DNA of 60,482 nucleotides from an uncultured Lachnospiraceae bacterium (GTDB taxonomy: Bacteria; Bacillota; Clostridia; Lachnospirales; Lachnospiraceae), in NCBI GenBank assembly GCA_947576945.1, contig CANPTH010000020.1, positions 1 through 60,482 of the forward strand. The letters run 5' to 3'. Shown here one piece after another: positions 1 to 8,819 of the stretch; within the stretch, counting starts at the first letter, position 1; the number at the start of each line of letters is the position of its first letter. Position numbers and translations under genes: made by a program. The notes beneath the pieces are model-generated. The model saw only the letters and a list, made by a program, of their open reading frames with translations, ran no database searches and had not been told where the DNA came from.

Positions 1-429
1 AAAGAGGAACTTGGCTCTGTAAAAGAGGAACTTGGCTCTGTAAAAGAGGAACTTGACTCTGTAAAAGAGGAACTTGACTCTGTAAAAGAGGAACTTGGCT
101 CCACGAAAGGAGAAATCAGCTCTATCAAAGGAGAAGTCAGTTCTATCAAAGGAGAAATCAGCTCTATCAAAGGGGAGCTTGTTTCCCTAAGGGCAGACGT
201 CAGCTCTTTAAAAGAAGACATGCAGGATGTCAAAGAACGCGTTAAGAAGATTGAGCTTACACAGGAAAACAAAATTCTGCCCCGCTTAAACACCATCGAA
301 GCATGTTATATATCCACTTTTAACAGATATAAGGAACATGTGGAAACATATGATTCCATGAAACAGGATATCCATGTTATCAAAAAGGTGGTAATGGAAC
401 ACAGCGAAAGGCTGCAGAAACTGGCATAG
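1..429 (+). CDS. heptad-repeat coiled-coil protein, 3' part
   Basis: The reading frame is open from base 1, so the 5' end of the gene lies outside the window. The first ~35 codons are five copies of a 7-residue unit, KEELGSV or KEELDSV, each 21 bp long. About four KGEISSI-type units follow, then a non-repetitive helical tail ending in a stop at 427-429. Hydrophobic residues fall at a/d heptad positions, so the protein should form a long coiled coil. No membrane segment or enzymatic motif is visible in this part. The near-identical DNA repeats suggest copy number can change by slippage. The function is unknown. Confidence 0.75.
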   Translation, partial: KEELGSVKEELGSVKEELDSVKEELDSVKEELGSTKGEISSIKGEVSSIKGEISSIKGELVSLRADVSSLKEDMQDVKERVKKIELTQENKILPRLNTIEACYISTFNRYKEHVETYDSMKQDIHVIKKVVMEHSERLQKLA

Positions 430-481
430 CCGTAGAATCCTGGAATACGAATTTTATAAAAGCAAGCCTGCAGCGCCACCG

Positions 482-1336
482 TTAAGCGTGCTTCCTGTAC
501 TGCATGGGAGTCATGCCGGTGGCTTTCCGGAAAGCCTGTGAAAAATAGGACTGTGACGAAAAGCCCAGCATGTCAGAGATCTGCGCGATGGAATAGGAAG
601 TGGATTCCAGCAGAGATTTTCCTTCCTGTATTCGTTTCTGTAACAGATAGTTGATGGGAGAGAGGCCTACATATTTCGTAAAAGTGTGCGCCAGATAGTA
701 TTTGTTCATATGCGTGAGGGCTGCCAGCGAGTCCAGCGTAATAGTTTCCGAATAGTTTGCATCCAGATAGTTTTTGATCTGGGTGCATTCTCTGTTTAAG
801 AGGCGGCTGTTGTCCGGCACGACGGACAGGCTGCCGCTTCGCAGCATAGAGATCAGCAATACCTCCAGCAGATTCTGGCAGACTGTCTCAAAGTCTTCTT
901 CCTGTCTGGAGACTTCTTCCAGCATAAGGTTCAGACAGGTACAGACGTTGGTTTTGGACACATTATATTTGCTGACTGTTCCGGAAGGCGCCTGCGTGGC
1001 TTCGCCGGATCTCGCCGCGGCAATTTTCTCAAAGGCAAAGGACAATCCTTCGATTCCCAGTACGATATAGTCAAGGGGAGCACCCGGCAGGGACTTTTCG
1101 GTGTGCCGTATATGCGGGTTGATAATGACCATGTCATTCCTTTTGACAGGGAATTCGGTATCTTCTGCGATGAAAGTGCCCTGTCCGTTCACCACATAAA
1201 AAAGCTCGCTGAAAGGGTGGGAATGCAGGATGCTCTGCCAGTCACCCTCGTATTTGGACGTGGAGACATAGAGCAGTCTGGCCTGTCCGAAAGCAGGCGG
1301 TTTATCATTATCAATACGGTGTCTTGTATTTCCCAT
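482..1336 (-). CDS. AraC-family transcriptional regulator with N-terminal cupin
   Basis: This 284-residue protein has a cupin-like sugar-sensing half (HSHPFSELFYVVNGQG near residues 38-53) and a C-terminal double helix-turn-helix of about 100 residues. The latter contains the family signatures SIAQISDMLGFSSQSYFSQAFRK (shown here in part) and GMTPMQYR. The start ATG at 1336 follows a GGGAAGGGA ribosome site. It is transcribed divergently from the GH112 phosphorylase at 1621. By analogy with AraC regulators beside glycoside genes it probably activates that gene in response to its sugar, but the inducer cannot be read from sequence. Confidence 0.9.
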   Translation of the reverse strand: MGNTRHRIDNDKPPAFGQARLLYVSTSKYEGDWQSILHSHPFSELFYVVNGQGTFIAEDTEFPVKRNDMVIINPHIRHTEKSLPGAPLDYIVLGIEGLSFAFEKIAAARSGEATQAPSGTVSKYNVSKTNVCTCLNLMLEEVSRQEEDFETVCQNLLEVLLISMLRSGSLSVVPDNSRLLNRECTQIKNYLDANYSETITLDSLAALTHMNKYYLAHTFTKYVGLSPINYLLQKRIQEGKSLLESTSYSIAQISDMLGFSSQSYFSQAFRKATGMTPMQYRKHA

Positions 1337-1490
1337 AAAGGCATCCCTTCCCTTTAATTATTATGGCAGACGTAAACAGACATCATGCCTGTGCCGGCGG
1401 CAACGGACGGTTTTGTTCGGTTGCTGCAACTATAGCAGATTTTAGATATTTTGTCCAGCAAGATAACTAAAATTTCAAACAATAATCCGA

Positions 1491-1519
1491 TTGATTCCGG
1501 TAGCCGGATTCTCTATACT
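1491..1519 (+). promoter_or_regulatory. sigma-A promoter of the GH112 gene
   Basis: A -35 element TTGATT (1491-1496) and a -10 element TATACT (1514-1519) are separated by exactly 17 bp. This leaves a leader of about 95 nt before the GH112 start codon. The 150 bp between this promoter and the divergent araC gene is the likely place for the activator's operator, but I see no unambiguous repeat there. Confidence 0.65.
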
Positions 1520-1620
1520 GAACATATAGGACAGCCTGCTTTGGCTTATATGAGCGGCTGCCAACGAAGAGCACAACAAATGGGGAGGGAGCAGGGTATG
1601 CTCCGGAATGGAGGAGAAGG

Positions 1621-3780
1621 ATGGAAATGACAGGCAGATTGACACTACCCACAGATGTGGATATGGTAGAGGAAACGATTCGCTTGAAAAATGAACTGGG
1701 GGCGGATGCGCTGCGGGACTGCGACGGCACAACGATGCCGGAGGAGCTTTTGAGCCAGGACGGAAAGATCTATGCCACTTATTACACGACCAGAAAAGAT
1801 AACGACTGGGCGATGCAGAATCCGGAGGAGGTCCAGCAGGAATATCTGATCAGCGACCGCCTGACGGCAAAAGGAACCGAGCTTCGCATCGAGCTTATGA
1901 AGGGATTCCATACCCAGCAGCTTAAGGTGAACACCATAGATTCCCCGAAGCGCTGGTGGGAAGTCATCGACAGAACGACCGGGGAAGTGGTGCCCACCGA
2001 TCAATGGAAGTATGACGAGGCCACAGGAGAAGTGGTGATCGAATCGATCCCCTATCATCAGTACACGGTCAGCTTTCTGGCGTTCCTGATCTGGGATCCG
2101 GTACATATGTACAATTTTATCACCAATGACTGGAAGGATGCGCCTCACCAGCTGACTTTTGATGTCAGACAGCCCAAGACCCAGGTTTATGTGAAAGAGA
2201 AACTTAAGAAATGGTGTGAAGACAACCCGCATGTGGATGTAGTGCGCTTCACCACCTTTTTCCATCAGTTTACATTGACCTTTGACGACCAGAAGCGGGA
2301 GAAATTCGTGGAGTGGTTTGGCTACAGCGCCAGCGTCAGCCCCTATATTCTGGAGCAGTTTGAGAAATGGGCGGGCTATAAGTTCCGTCCGGAATTCATC
2401 GTGGATCAGGGATATCACAATTCCATTTTCCGCGTACCATCGAAAGAATTTAGGGACTTTATCGAGTTCCAGCAGATCGAGGTGTCGAAACTGGCGAAGG
2501 AACTGGTGGACATTGTGCACAGCTATGGCAAGGAAGCCATGATGTTCCTTGGCGACCACTGGATCGGGACAGAGCCTTTCGGCAAATATTTTGCGAATAT
2601 CGGTCTGGATGCCGTGGTCGGTTCCGTAGGCGACGGCGTGACGCTGCGGATGATCTCCGATATCAAAGGCGTGAACTATACAGAAGGACGGCTGCTTCCT
2701 TATTTCTTCCCGGATGTTTTTACCGAGGGCGGAGACCCCATCGGCGAGGCGCAGGATAATTGGATGAAAGCGAGAAGAGCGATTCTTCGTTCCCCGCTTG
2801 ACAGGATCGGATACGGCGGCTATCTGAAGCTGGCAGCCAACTGGCCGGGATTTATCGACCAAGTCAGTCAAGTGGTTGGCGAGTTTCGGCAGATTCATGA
2901 GAACATGCAGGGAACGCAGGCTTACAGGGCTCCTTTCAAAGTCGCTATCCTGAACTGCTGGGGCAATCTCAGAAGATGGATGGCCAATCAGGTGCACCAC
3001 GCATTGTGGTACAGAGAGATTTATTCTTATGTGGGCGTGATCGAATGTCTGAGCGGTATGCCCATCGACGTGGAATTTATCACATTCGATCAGATCAGGG
3101 AAGGAATCGATCCGGCGATCAAAGTGATCATCAATGCCGGGGACGCTTACACTTCCTGGAGCGGCGCGGAGAACTGGAAGGATGAGCAGGTGGTATGCGC
3201 TATCCGCAGATTCGTGGATGAGGGCGGCGGCTTTATCGGTGTGGGTGAACCCAGCGCCTGCCAGTATCAGGGACGGTATTTCCAGTTAAGCGACGTGCTG
3301 GGCGTAGACAGAGAGCTGGGCTTTTCCATGAGCACGGATAAGTACAATGAACTGAATCCGGAGCATTTTATTCTGGAGGATACGCCGGGTGAGATCAACT
3401 TCGGCGAAGGCAAGAGCCGCATCTATGCCCAGGGCGAACATTACCAGATCCTGAATATGGACGGTAAGTACAGCCGTCTGGTTGTCAACGAGTACGGCAA
3501 AGGACGCAGCGTCTACTTCACGGGACTGCCATATTCCCCGCAGAACTGCCGGATCCTGCTGCGCGCTATCTACTATGCGGCACACCAGGAAGCGGAGATG
3601 ATGAAGTATTATGTGACAAATATGGATACGGAGCTGGCTGTGTTCGAGAAGACAGGCAAAATCGCCGTCATCAATAACTCCAAAGAGCCGAAACAGACCG
3701 ATCTGTATGTGCATGGCAAGCTGCAGGAGCATCTTGATCTGCAGCCGATGGAGATGCGCTGGGTGGATATCAGGGCCTGA
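1621..3780 (+). CDS. GH112 phosphorylase (galacto-N-biose/lacto-N-biose or galactosyl-rhamnose phosphorylase)
   Basis: This 719-residue protein matches family GH112 along its whole length. It starts with the typical TGRLTLPTD segment and contains VVRFTTFFHQFTL, the catalytic loop MFLGDHWIGTEP (general acid Asp312), YTEGRLLPYFFPD and the C-terminal beta domain with YGKGRSVYFTGLPYS. These cytosolic enzymes split beta-galactosides with phosphate to give galactose 1-phosphate, saving one ATP. Known substrates are lacto-N-biose/galacto-N-biose (mucin and milk sugars) or galactosyl-beta-1,4-rhamnose. Members near 720 residues include the rhamnose-type enzyme of Clostridium, whereas bifidobacterial lacto-N-biose phosphorylase is about 750. 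No transporter or galactose gene is adjacent, so specificity stays open. GGAGGAGAAGG precedes the ATG. Confidence 0.92.
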   Translation: MEMTGRLTLPTDVDMVEETIRLKNELGADALRDCDGTTMPEELLSQDGKIYATYYTTRKDNDWAMQNPEEVQQEYLISDRLTAKGTELRIELMKGFHTQQLKVNTIDSPKRWWEVIDRTTGEVVPTDQWKYDEATGEVVIESIPYHQYTVSFLAFLIWDPVHMYNFITNDWKDAPHQLTFDVRQPKTQVYVKEKLKKWCEDNPHVDVVRFTTFFHQFTLTFDDQKREKFVEWFGYSASVSPYILEQFEKWAGYKFRPEFIVDQGYHNSIFRVPSKEFRDFIEFQQIEVSKLAKELVDIVHSYGKEAMMFLGDHWIGTEPFGKYFANIGLDAVVGSVGDGVTLRMISDIKGVNYTEGRLLPYFFPDVFTEGGDPIGEAQDNWMKARRAILRSPLDRIGYGGYLKLAANWPGFIDQVSQVVGEFRQIHENMQGTQAYRAPFKVAILNCWGNLRRWMANQVHHALWYREIYSYVGVIECLSGMPIDVEFITFDQIREGIDPAIKVIINAGDAYTSWSGAENWKDEQVVCAIRRFVDEGGGFIGVGEPSACQYQGRYFQLSDVLGVDRELGFSMSTDKYNELNPEHFILEDTPGEINFGEGKSRIYAQGEHYQILNMDGKYSRLVVNEYGKGRSVYFTGLPYSPQNCRILLRAIYYAAHQEAEMMKYYVTNMDTELAVFEKTGKIAVINNSKEPKQTDLYVHGKLQEHLDLQPMEMRWVDIRA

Positions 3781-3922
3781 TGTGCTGACTCTTTGTGAAA
3801 ATAAATAATTAGGTATAGATTTTCTACTAAAAACTTGGTAAAATATAACATATAGTTGGATGGGTCGCGGAATAAGTGAATGCGGACTGCAATAGACCTG
3901 CCAAGGAAAAGGAGGAATTTTT

Positions 3923-4567
3923 ATGCAGAGTAAAGCTGAAAAAATCAGATCAAAAGATCATCCTGACGTTGCCCTTAAGGTAATCCCGGGACATTTTGTG
4001 ACACCGAATTCCCATGTAAATTATTTTCTGGATATGACTACCTTGAAGTGCAGGCTCAGTGAGGCATCTGCGGCAGCCAAAGCCCTCAGCGGACAGATTT
4101 CGGCGACCACCGTTGTGGATACCATCGTGTGTCTGGACGGTTGCGAGACGATCGGTGCATTTTTGGCAGAAGATTTGACCAGGGCGGGTATTTATTCCAT
4201 GAACTCCCACAATACGATCTACATCGTAACGCCGGAATACGTGAACTCCGGACACCTTGTTGTCAGGGAGAATATGGTTCCCATGATCCGGGACAAGAAC
4301 ATACTCCTGCTTCTGGCATCCGCGACGACAGGCCAGACCATCGTGAAGGCAGTGCAGGCGCTCAAATATTATGGAGCGAAGTTCAGCGGGATCAGCGCCA
4401 TCTTCAGCGCGGCCAACAGCGTGCTCGGTATGCCGATCCACTCCCTGTTCACCACGGCGGATATCCCGGAATATAAGACCTACAGTCCGGAAGGCTGCTC
4501 CATGTGCAGAGACGGGAAGAAGATCGACGCCTTTGCGAATGCATACGGGTATTCTATCGTAGATTAA
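3923..4567 (+). CDS. phosphoribosyltransferase-like protein
   Basis: This 214-residue protein has an orotate-PRTase-like fold. The segment VDTIVCLDGCETIGAFLAEDL resembles the strand and loop that open the PRTase core, and the segment around NILLLLASATTGQTIVKAV resembles the PRPP-binding strand-loop, although the canonical two acidic residues are replaced (LLASATTG). That loss suggests a binding or regulatory role rather than normal catalysis. A four-cysteine-poor tail with CSMCRDGKK near residues 193-200 could bind a metal. The start ATG follows AAGGAGGAATTTTT. It lies between the GH112 gene and rng with its own spacing, so operon membership is unclear. Confidence 0.7.
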   Translation: MQSKAEKIRSKDHPDVALKVIPGHFVTPNSHVNYFLDMTTLKCRLSEASAAAKALSGQISATTVVDTIVCLDGCETIGAFLAEDLTRAGIYSMNSHNTIYIVTPEYVNSGHLVVRENMVPMIRDKNILLLLASATTGQTIVKAVQALKYYGAKFSGISAIFSAANSVLGMPIHSLFTTADIPEYKTYSPEGCSMCRDGKKIDAFANAYGYSIVD

Positions 4568-4680
4568 CCGGAAGAAGATCAGGAAGAACAGGCGGAGCGC
4601 TTGGATCCGGGATATCGGCACGGTACGATTGCAACTATCCGGACCCGACAGATTTAAGACTATTGATACAATGATATAAA

Positions 4681-4718
4681 GAAGAGAGTGAATGGATGAA
4701 GGTTCATTTGCTCTCTTC
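4681..4718 (+). other. 14-bp stem-loop in the leader before rng
   Basis: GAAGAGAGTGAATG (4681-4694) pairs with CATTTGCTCTCTTC (4705-4718), with two G-U pairs and a 10-nt loop. It lies 62 nt upstream of the RNase G start. Only a short mixed pyrimidine run follows, so it is a weak terminator. It could instead be a leader hairpin cleaved by RNase G itself, since RNase E/G messages are known to be self-regulated in other bacteria; that reading is inference. Confidence 0.45.
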
Positions 4719-4779
4719 CTTGTCTGCTTTTGAGCAGAATGCCGGTATTAAAAAATAAGGAGTAACGGGCAAATATAAG

Positions 4780-5976
4780 ATGACAACCAAAGGCAAGATT
4801 CTGATCGTAAAACTTCATAACAGATTATGTTCTCTGCTGATTCGGGATAACCAGATCCTTTCCATACAGGTGCAGAAGCCAAATGACCATGCGGTAGGTA
4901 ATATCTATATCGGCAGGGTACAGAACATTTCGGAAAATATCGGGGCGGCTTTTGTGAATCTGGGGCAGGGGTATCTTACCTTTCTGCCGCTTGCGGAGAC
5001 CGGAAGCGCGGTCGTTACGAACCGCATCTATAGCGGAAAGCTGAAGGTACAGGACGAGATTCTTGTGCAGATTGTCAGAGAACCCATGAAGACCAAGCAG
5101 GCCGGTGTGACGGCCAATTTGTCTTTGTCCGGCAATTATGTGGTGGTAAAGAATAACGGCGGTAAGAAAGCGCCCATACAGGTGTCATCCAAACTGAACC
5201 GGAAGCAGAAGAACCGGTTTACGGCCCTGGAAGCGCTGCAGGAGATCGGCAGTCACTGTCAGGTGGTGGTCCGCACCAATGCCGGCGGTCTTAAAGAAGA
5301 GACGCCGCTGATCGAAGAAGCGGCAGCGCTGGCCGGGAAACTGGCCCATATCATGGAGATTGCGGACAAGCGCACCTGTTACAGCTGTCTGCACACGGCA
5401 GCGCCGGATTATCTGCGTTTCATCCAGAATGCCTACACCGCAGAATATGATGAGATCGTGACCGACCTGCCGGAAGTATATGCGATCCTGCAGGAAGAAC
5501 TGCCGAAGATGTCCCTGTCGGTTCCGGTCCGTCTCTACGAAGACGATCTGCTCCCGCTGTACAAACTGTATGCGGCAGAGACCCGTCTACAGGAACTTCT
5601 GGATAAAAAGGTATGGTTGAAATCCGGCGGTTATCTGGTCATAGAGCCTACGGAGGCGCTTGTCTCCATCGACGTCAACACCGGAAAATGTGAGCGGGGA
5701 CAAGACAAGGAAGCGACCGCCTTTGCGGTCAATCTGGAGGCCGCCGAGATGATCGCCCTGCAGCTGCGGGCGCGCAACCTCTCCGGCATAATCCTCGTTG
5801 ATTTTATCAACATGAAAGACAAAGACCGGGAACATAACCTGATGGAGCATATGCGCAGCCTGCTGCACAGAGACAGCATTCCCGCCGATGTGGTGGACAT
5901 GACAGGGCTTGGATTGATGGAGATCACACGCAAGAAGGTGATGCCCAGTCTTGCCGAGCAGATGCGGCAGACCTGA
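4780..5976 (+). CDS. rng: ribonuclease G/E-family endoribonuclease, short form
   Basis: This is a single-strand-specific endoribonuclease for rRNA maturation and mRNA decay. The S1 RNA-binding domain lies at about residues 38-115 (GNIYIGRVQNISENIGAAF). The catalytic DNase-I-like core carries the metal-binding aspartates Asp298 (VSIDVNTGK) and Asp341 (ILVDFINMKD). The protein ends at 398 residues with RKKVMPSLAEQMRQT, before the CPxC zinc-link and small domain found in the longer E. coli RNase G. In relatives this gene often precedes rplU directly; here about 9.7 kb of unrelated genes intervene. The nearest Shine-Dalgarno, AAGGAG, is rather far (about 17 nt) from the ATG, so the start is a little uncertain. 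Confidence 0.9.
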   Translation: MTTKGKILIVKLHNRLCSLLIRDNQILSIQVQKPNDHAVGNIYIGRVQNISENIGAAFVNLGQGYLTFLPLAETGSAVVTNRIYSGKLKVQDEILVQIVREPMKTKQAGVTANLSLSGNYVVVKNNGGKKAPIQVSSKLNRKQKNRFTALEALQEIGSHCQVVVRTNAGGLKEETPLIEEAAALAGKLAHIMEIADKRTCYSCLHTAAPDYLRFIQNAYTAEYDEIVTDLPEVYAILQEELPKMSLSVPVRLYEDDLLPLYKLYAAETRLQELLDKKVWLKSGGYLVIEPTEALVSIDVNTGKCERGQDKEATAFAVNLEAAEMIALQLRARNLSGIILVDFINMKDKDREHNLMEHMRSLLHRDSIPADVVDMTGLGLMEITRKKVMPSLAEQMRQT

Positions 5977-6115
5977 TTTGATTTCCACTGCCAGCTGTTG
6001 CCAAAACCATATGCGAAAGCCTTTGCAGAGCCGAAAGAGAAATTTTCAGTGTCATGATAGAATATGAATTCGACTGTTAATGCTCTTGTAGCCAGGGAAT
6101 AAGAAGGAGCATTGT

Positions 6116-6922
6116 ATGGGACGTATTGAAATTTTTGAGATGAAACCTGGATATATTGAAGAGACAAGAAAGATAAGAGTCTATCTTCCGGATAATTATG
6201 ACAGTACAGCCATAAGCTATCCCGTCGTTTACATGCACGATGCCCAGAATCTTTATGTGGATGAAGACGCTTTCGGTAACTGCTCGTGGGGTGTCAGTAA
6301 GACGCTTGAGAGTATGGAAGCATACGGTGGTTTTGACGGACTTATTGTCGTCGGCATTGACAATTGCGGTGAAAGAAGATTTGAAGATTATTCACCCTGG
6401 AAGAACACGATCGACCATGCCGGTTTCAGGAAAGAGACCAGAGGCGGTGACGGCGCTCAGTACGCACGATTTATAGTCAATGATCTGAAACCGAAGATCG
6501 ATCAATGTTATCGAACGCATTCCGATAAAGGCCATACTGCCATCTGCGGCAGTTCCATGGGTGGCCTGATCTCTGCATACATGGCCGCTGCCTGGCCGGA
6601 AATCTTTGGCTGTGCCGGAATCTTTTCCATTGCATCCTGGTTTGCCGCCGAAGCGTTTGAGCGGTTTATTATGGACAGTCAGTTCGGAAAAGAACAGCGC
6701 TTTTTTATTCAGGTAGGAACCGCAGAGACCGTATGCCCGGAGGAAGCCGATATGCCCCAGTTATTCATTGACATGACAATGAAGTACGTACATATGCTTT
6801 TGGAGAAAGGCGTTCCCTATTCTGACATATGCCTTAAACTGGATGCCGGCGGTGAGCATTGTGAGAAGGTCTGGAGAAAATACATGCAGGAATTTTTTGA
6901 GTTTTTTACCAGAATGCCATGA
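6116..6922 (+). CDS. putative esterase (alpha/beta hydrolase, esterase D/Fes type)
   Basis: This 268-residue protein of the putative-esterase family (PF00756 type) has the opening YLPDNYDS...YPVVYMHDAQN and the nucleophile elbow GSSMGG (residues ~141-146, Ser143). A late histidine, GGEHCEKVW, completes the triad. There is no signal peptide, so it is cytosolic. Relatives hydrolyse acyl esters of sugars, glutathione thioesters or siderophores; the substrate cannot be deduced. The ATG at 6116 follows AAGGAGC. It appears to be monocistronic. Confidence 0.85.
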   Translation: MGRIEIFEMKPGYIEETRKIRVYLPDNYDSTAISYPVVYMHDAQNLYVDEDAFGNCSWGVSKTLESMEAYGGFDGLIVVGIDNCGERRFEDYSPWKNTIDHAGFRKETRGGDGAQYARFIVNDLKPKIDQCYRTHSDKGHTAICGSSMGGLISAYMAAAWPEIFGCAGIFSIASWFAAEAFERFIMDSQFGKEQRFFIQVGTAETVCPEEADMPQLFIDMTMKYVHMLLEKGVPYSDICLKLDAGGEHCEKVWRKYMQEFFEFFTRMP

Positions 6923-7078
6923 TTACTTTTCTACTTCCCAGGCCGCTGACCAGTGTGATGTTTAATCTGCCGAAGGACATAACACGAGCAGACTTATTTA
7001 AAGAACAGGGAGACGTTTGTGTACAAGGATATTATCCATGAAAATCACAATTGGCAGATGCCCGTACTTCGGGACATG

Positions 7079-7107
7079 TTGAAGATATCTCCTCCCTTTG
7101 CTATAAT
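7079..7107 (+). promoter_or_regulatory. sigma-A promoter of the Nudix/ADP-ribosyl hydrolase genes
   Basis: TTGAAG (7079-7084) and a consensus TATAAT (7102-7107) are spaced by 17 bp. Transcription would start near 7114, about 95 nt before the first Nudix gene. The rest of 6923-7078 shows no convincing gene. Confidence 0.75.
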
Positions 7108-7209
7108 AAAAAAGACGAAAGAACTGCGCAATGCCGTTTTCTGCATGTGTAGAGACGAATGTCCTGGAAGCTCAGCGTTGGATATAGAAAGAAAGGGTGA
7201 CAGAATTTC

Positions 7210-7758
7210 ATGGAACTTTTGAAACTGGAAAAAATAAAAGACGGAAGATATCTGAAAAATTATGAACTAACCTACCGGAATAAAGCAGGTAAAGAGAAGA
7301 AATATGAGATTGTCAGCCGCAGCGAGATCGCCGGGCCGGAAGCCATCGGCAAACGGGTCAGCGGCGTCTCTATCGTGGCCTATCACGAAGATAAAATGCT
7401 GTTGCTTCGGGAATTTCGCATGGGTGTGAACCGCTTTGTGTATAACCTGTGCGCCGGAATGCTGGAAGAAGGTGAATCTTTAGAAGAGTGCATCCAGCGG
7501 GAACTCTACGAGGAGACCGGATTATCTGTGGGAAAAATCCGGGCCGTTCTGCCGCCGTCCTTTGCAGCGGTGGCTTTCTCCGACGTGAAAACGCAGATCG
7601 CTTTTGTCGAGGTGGACGGGGCTTTCGAAGACCACACCTCCGAGAATGAACAGATTACCGCTGGATTCTATACGAAAGAGCAGGTGCGGGAGCTGTTGGA
7701 AACCGAAGAGTTCAGTTCCAGGGCACAGATCGCGGCGTATTTTTTTACCATAGCATAG
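7210..7758 (+). CDS. Nudix hydrolase, ADP-ribose pyrophosphatase type
   Basis: This 182-residue protein carries a perfect Nudix box, Gx5Ex7REUxEExGU, in GMLEEGESLEECIQRELYEETGL (given here as its key residues G, E, REL, EE, G). The preceding VAYHEDKMLLLREFRMGVNRFVYNLCAG is typical of the ADP-ribose pyrophosphatase subgroup. The likely reaction is ADP-ribose to AMP plus ribose 5-phosphate. It lies only 14 bp before an ADP-ribosylglycohydrolase gene, whose product releases ADP-ribose, so the two steps are probably linked. The start is the ATG at 7210, preceded by a weak ribosome site (AAGGGTGAC). Confidence 0.9.
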   Translation: MELLKLEKIKDGRYLKNYELTYRNKAGKEKKYEIVSRSEIAGPEAIGKRVSGVSIVAYHEDKMLLLREFRMGVNRFVYNLCAGMLEEGESLEECIQRELYEETGLSVGKIRAVLPPSFAAVAFSDVKTQIAFVEVDGAFEDHTSENEQITAGFYTKEQVRELLETEEFSSRAQIAAYFFTIA

Positions 7759-7772
7759 CAGAGGAGCTTCTT

Positions 7773-8717
7773 ATGAAGAACGTATATGACGGTATTATTG
7801 GTGTAGCTATAGGTGACGCGTTAGGTGTACCGGTTGAATTTCAAAGCAGACAGGAATTAGCCCAAAATCCGGTTGTTTCCATGAGAGCATATGGAACCCA
7901 TCAGCAGGCTGTGGGAACCTGGTCCGACGATACGAGTCTGACATTGGCACTTATGGCCAGCATAGTGGAAAAGCAAAGTCCTGACTATGCGGATATGATG
8001 GATAAATTCACTGATTGGCTTATGTATCAGGATTATACTGCATCCGGAGAAGTTTTTGATGTGGGAACTTCAACCAGCAGGGCAATCATGAATTATGGAC
8101 GTGGGATCAATCCATTAGAATGTGGCGGAATCACAGAATATGAAAACGGTAACGGTTCTTTGATGCGAATTCTTCCACTGGCATACTATCTGGAAAAACA
8201 GAACGGAATCACGCTGGAATCTCAGATGGAAATGGTGCATAATGTATCTTCTCTGACGCATCGGCATCCGGTCAGCCTTGTTGGATGCGGCATCTATATC
8301 AAGATTGCAATGCTTTTGTTGACAACGAATAATTCCTTACCGATCTGTATAGAGCAGGGTATTAAAGAGGCATTTATCTATTATGACAGTCTGGACTGTC
8401 AGGCAACACAGAACTACGGGCGATTGAGAGATGTGCAGCATTTTTCAGAATTGCCAGAAACAGAAATCAAAAGCAGTGGTTATATTGTAGATACATTAGA
8501 AGCTGCTCTATGGTGTCTGCTGAATTCTGATTCTTACAAAGAATGTCTTTTAAAAGCTGTAAATCTCGGGGATGATACGGATACTGTGGGTGCTGTCGCC
8601 GGAGGGCTGGCTGGTATTTATTACGGAGCGGATACGATACCGGACGAATGGATGACTGTATTAGTCAACAGGAAAATGATAGAAGAACTCTGTGAAAAAT
8701 TCCAGAAAGTCATATGA
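7773..8717 (+). CDS. ADP-ribosylglycohydrolase (DraG/ARH family)
   Basis: This 314-residue protein has the family's metal-binding motifs: GVAIGDALGVPVEF at the N-terminus, WSDDTSLTLALM near residue 50 and GDDTDTVGAVAGGLAG near residue 266. These acidic clusters hold two Mg ions and remove ADP-ribose from arginine, DNA or other acceptors, or hydrolyse ADP-ribose derivatives. The ATG follows GAGGAGCTTCTT. It probably shares the promoter at 7079 with the upstream Nudix gene, forming a small ADP-ribose release-and-cleavage pair. No ADP-ribosyltransferase is visible nearby. Confidence 0.92.
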   Translation: MKNVYDGIIGVAIGDALGVPVEFQSRQELAQNPVVSMRAYGTHQQAVGTWSDDTSLTLALMASIVEKQSPDYADMMDKFTDWLMYQDYTASGEVFDVGTSTSRAIMNYGRGINPLECGGITEYENGNGSLMRILPLAYYLEKQNGITLESQMEMVHNVSSLTHRHPVSLVGCGIYIKIAMLLLTTNNSLPICIEQGIKEAFIYYDSLDCQATQNYGRLRDVQHFSELPETEIKSSGYIVDTLEAALWCLLNSDSYKECLLKAVNLGDDTDTVGAVAGGLAGIYYGADTIPDEWMTVLVNRKMIEELCEKFQKVI

Positions 8718-8819
8718 TTGTCTGTTTCAGCTTTATACATGCAGGCATCTATGAAAAACGCATGATGGAAATCATATATTAAGCAGAATGCTTTGAGAAG
8801 AAATATAAGGGGAGTTCAT

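Noticed and set aside
1..200. Tandem 21-bp repeats as a CRISPR array
   Set aside because: The repeats are contiguous, without unique spacers, and code an in-frame coiled-coil heptad.
1645..3000. 451-codon open frame on the minus strand inside the GH112 gene
   Set aside because: Antisense shadow of a clearly real enzyme; its translation has no recognisable fold.
7019..7222. 67-codon frame with GTG start before the Nudix gene
   Set aside because: It contains a consensus promoter in its middle, overlaps the Nudix start and resembles nothing known.
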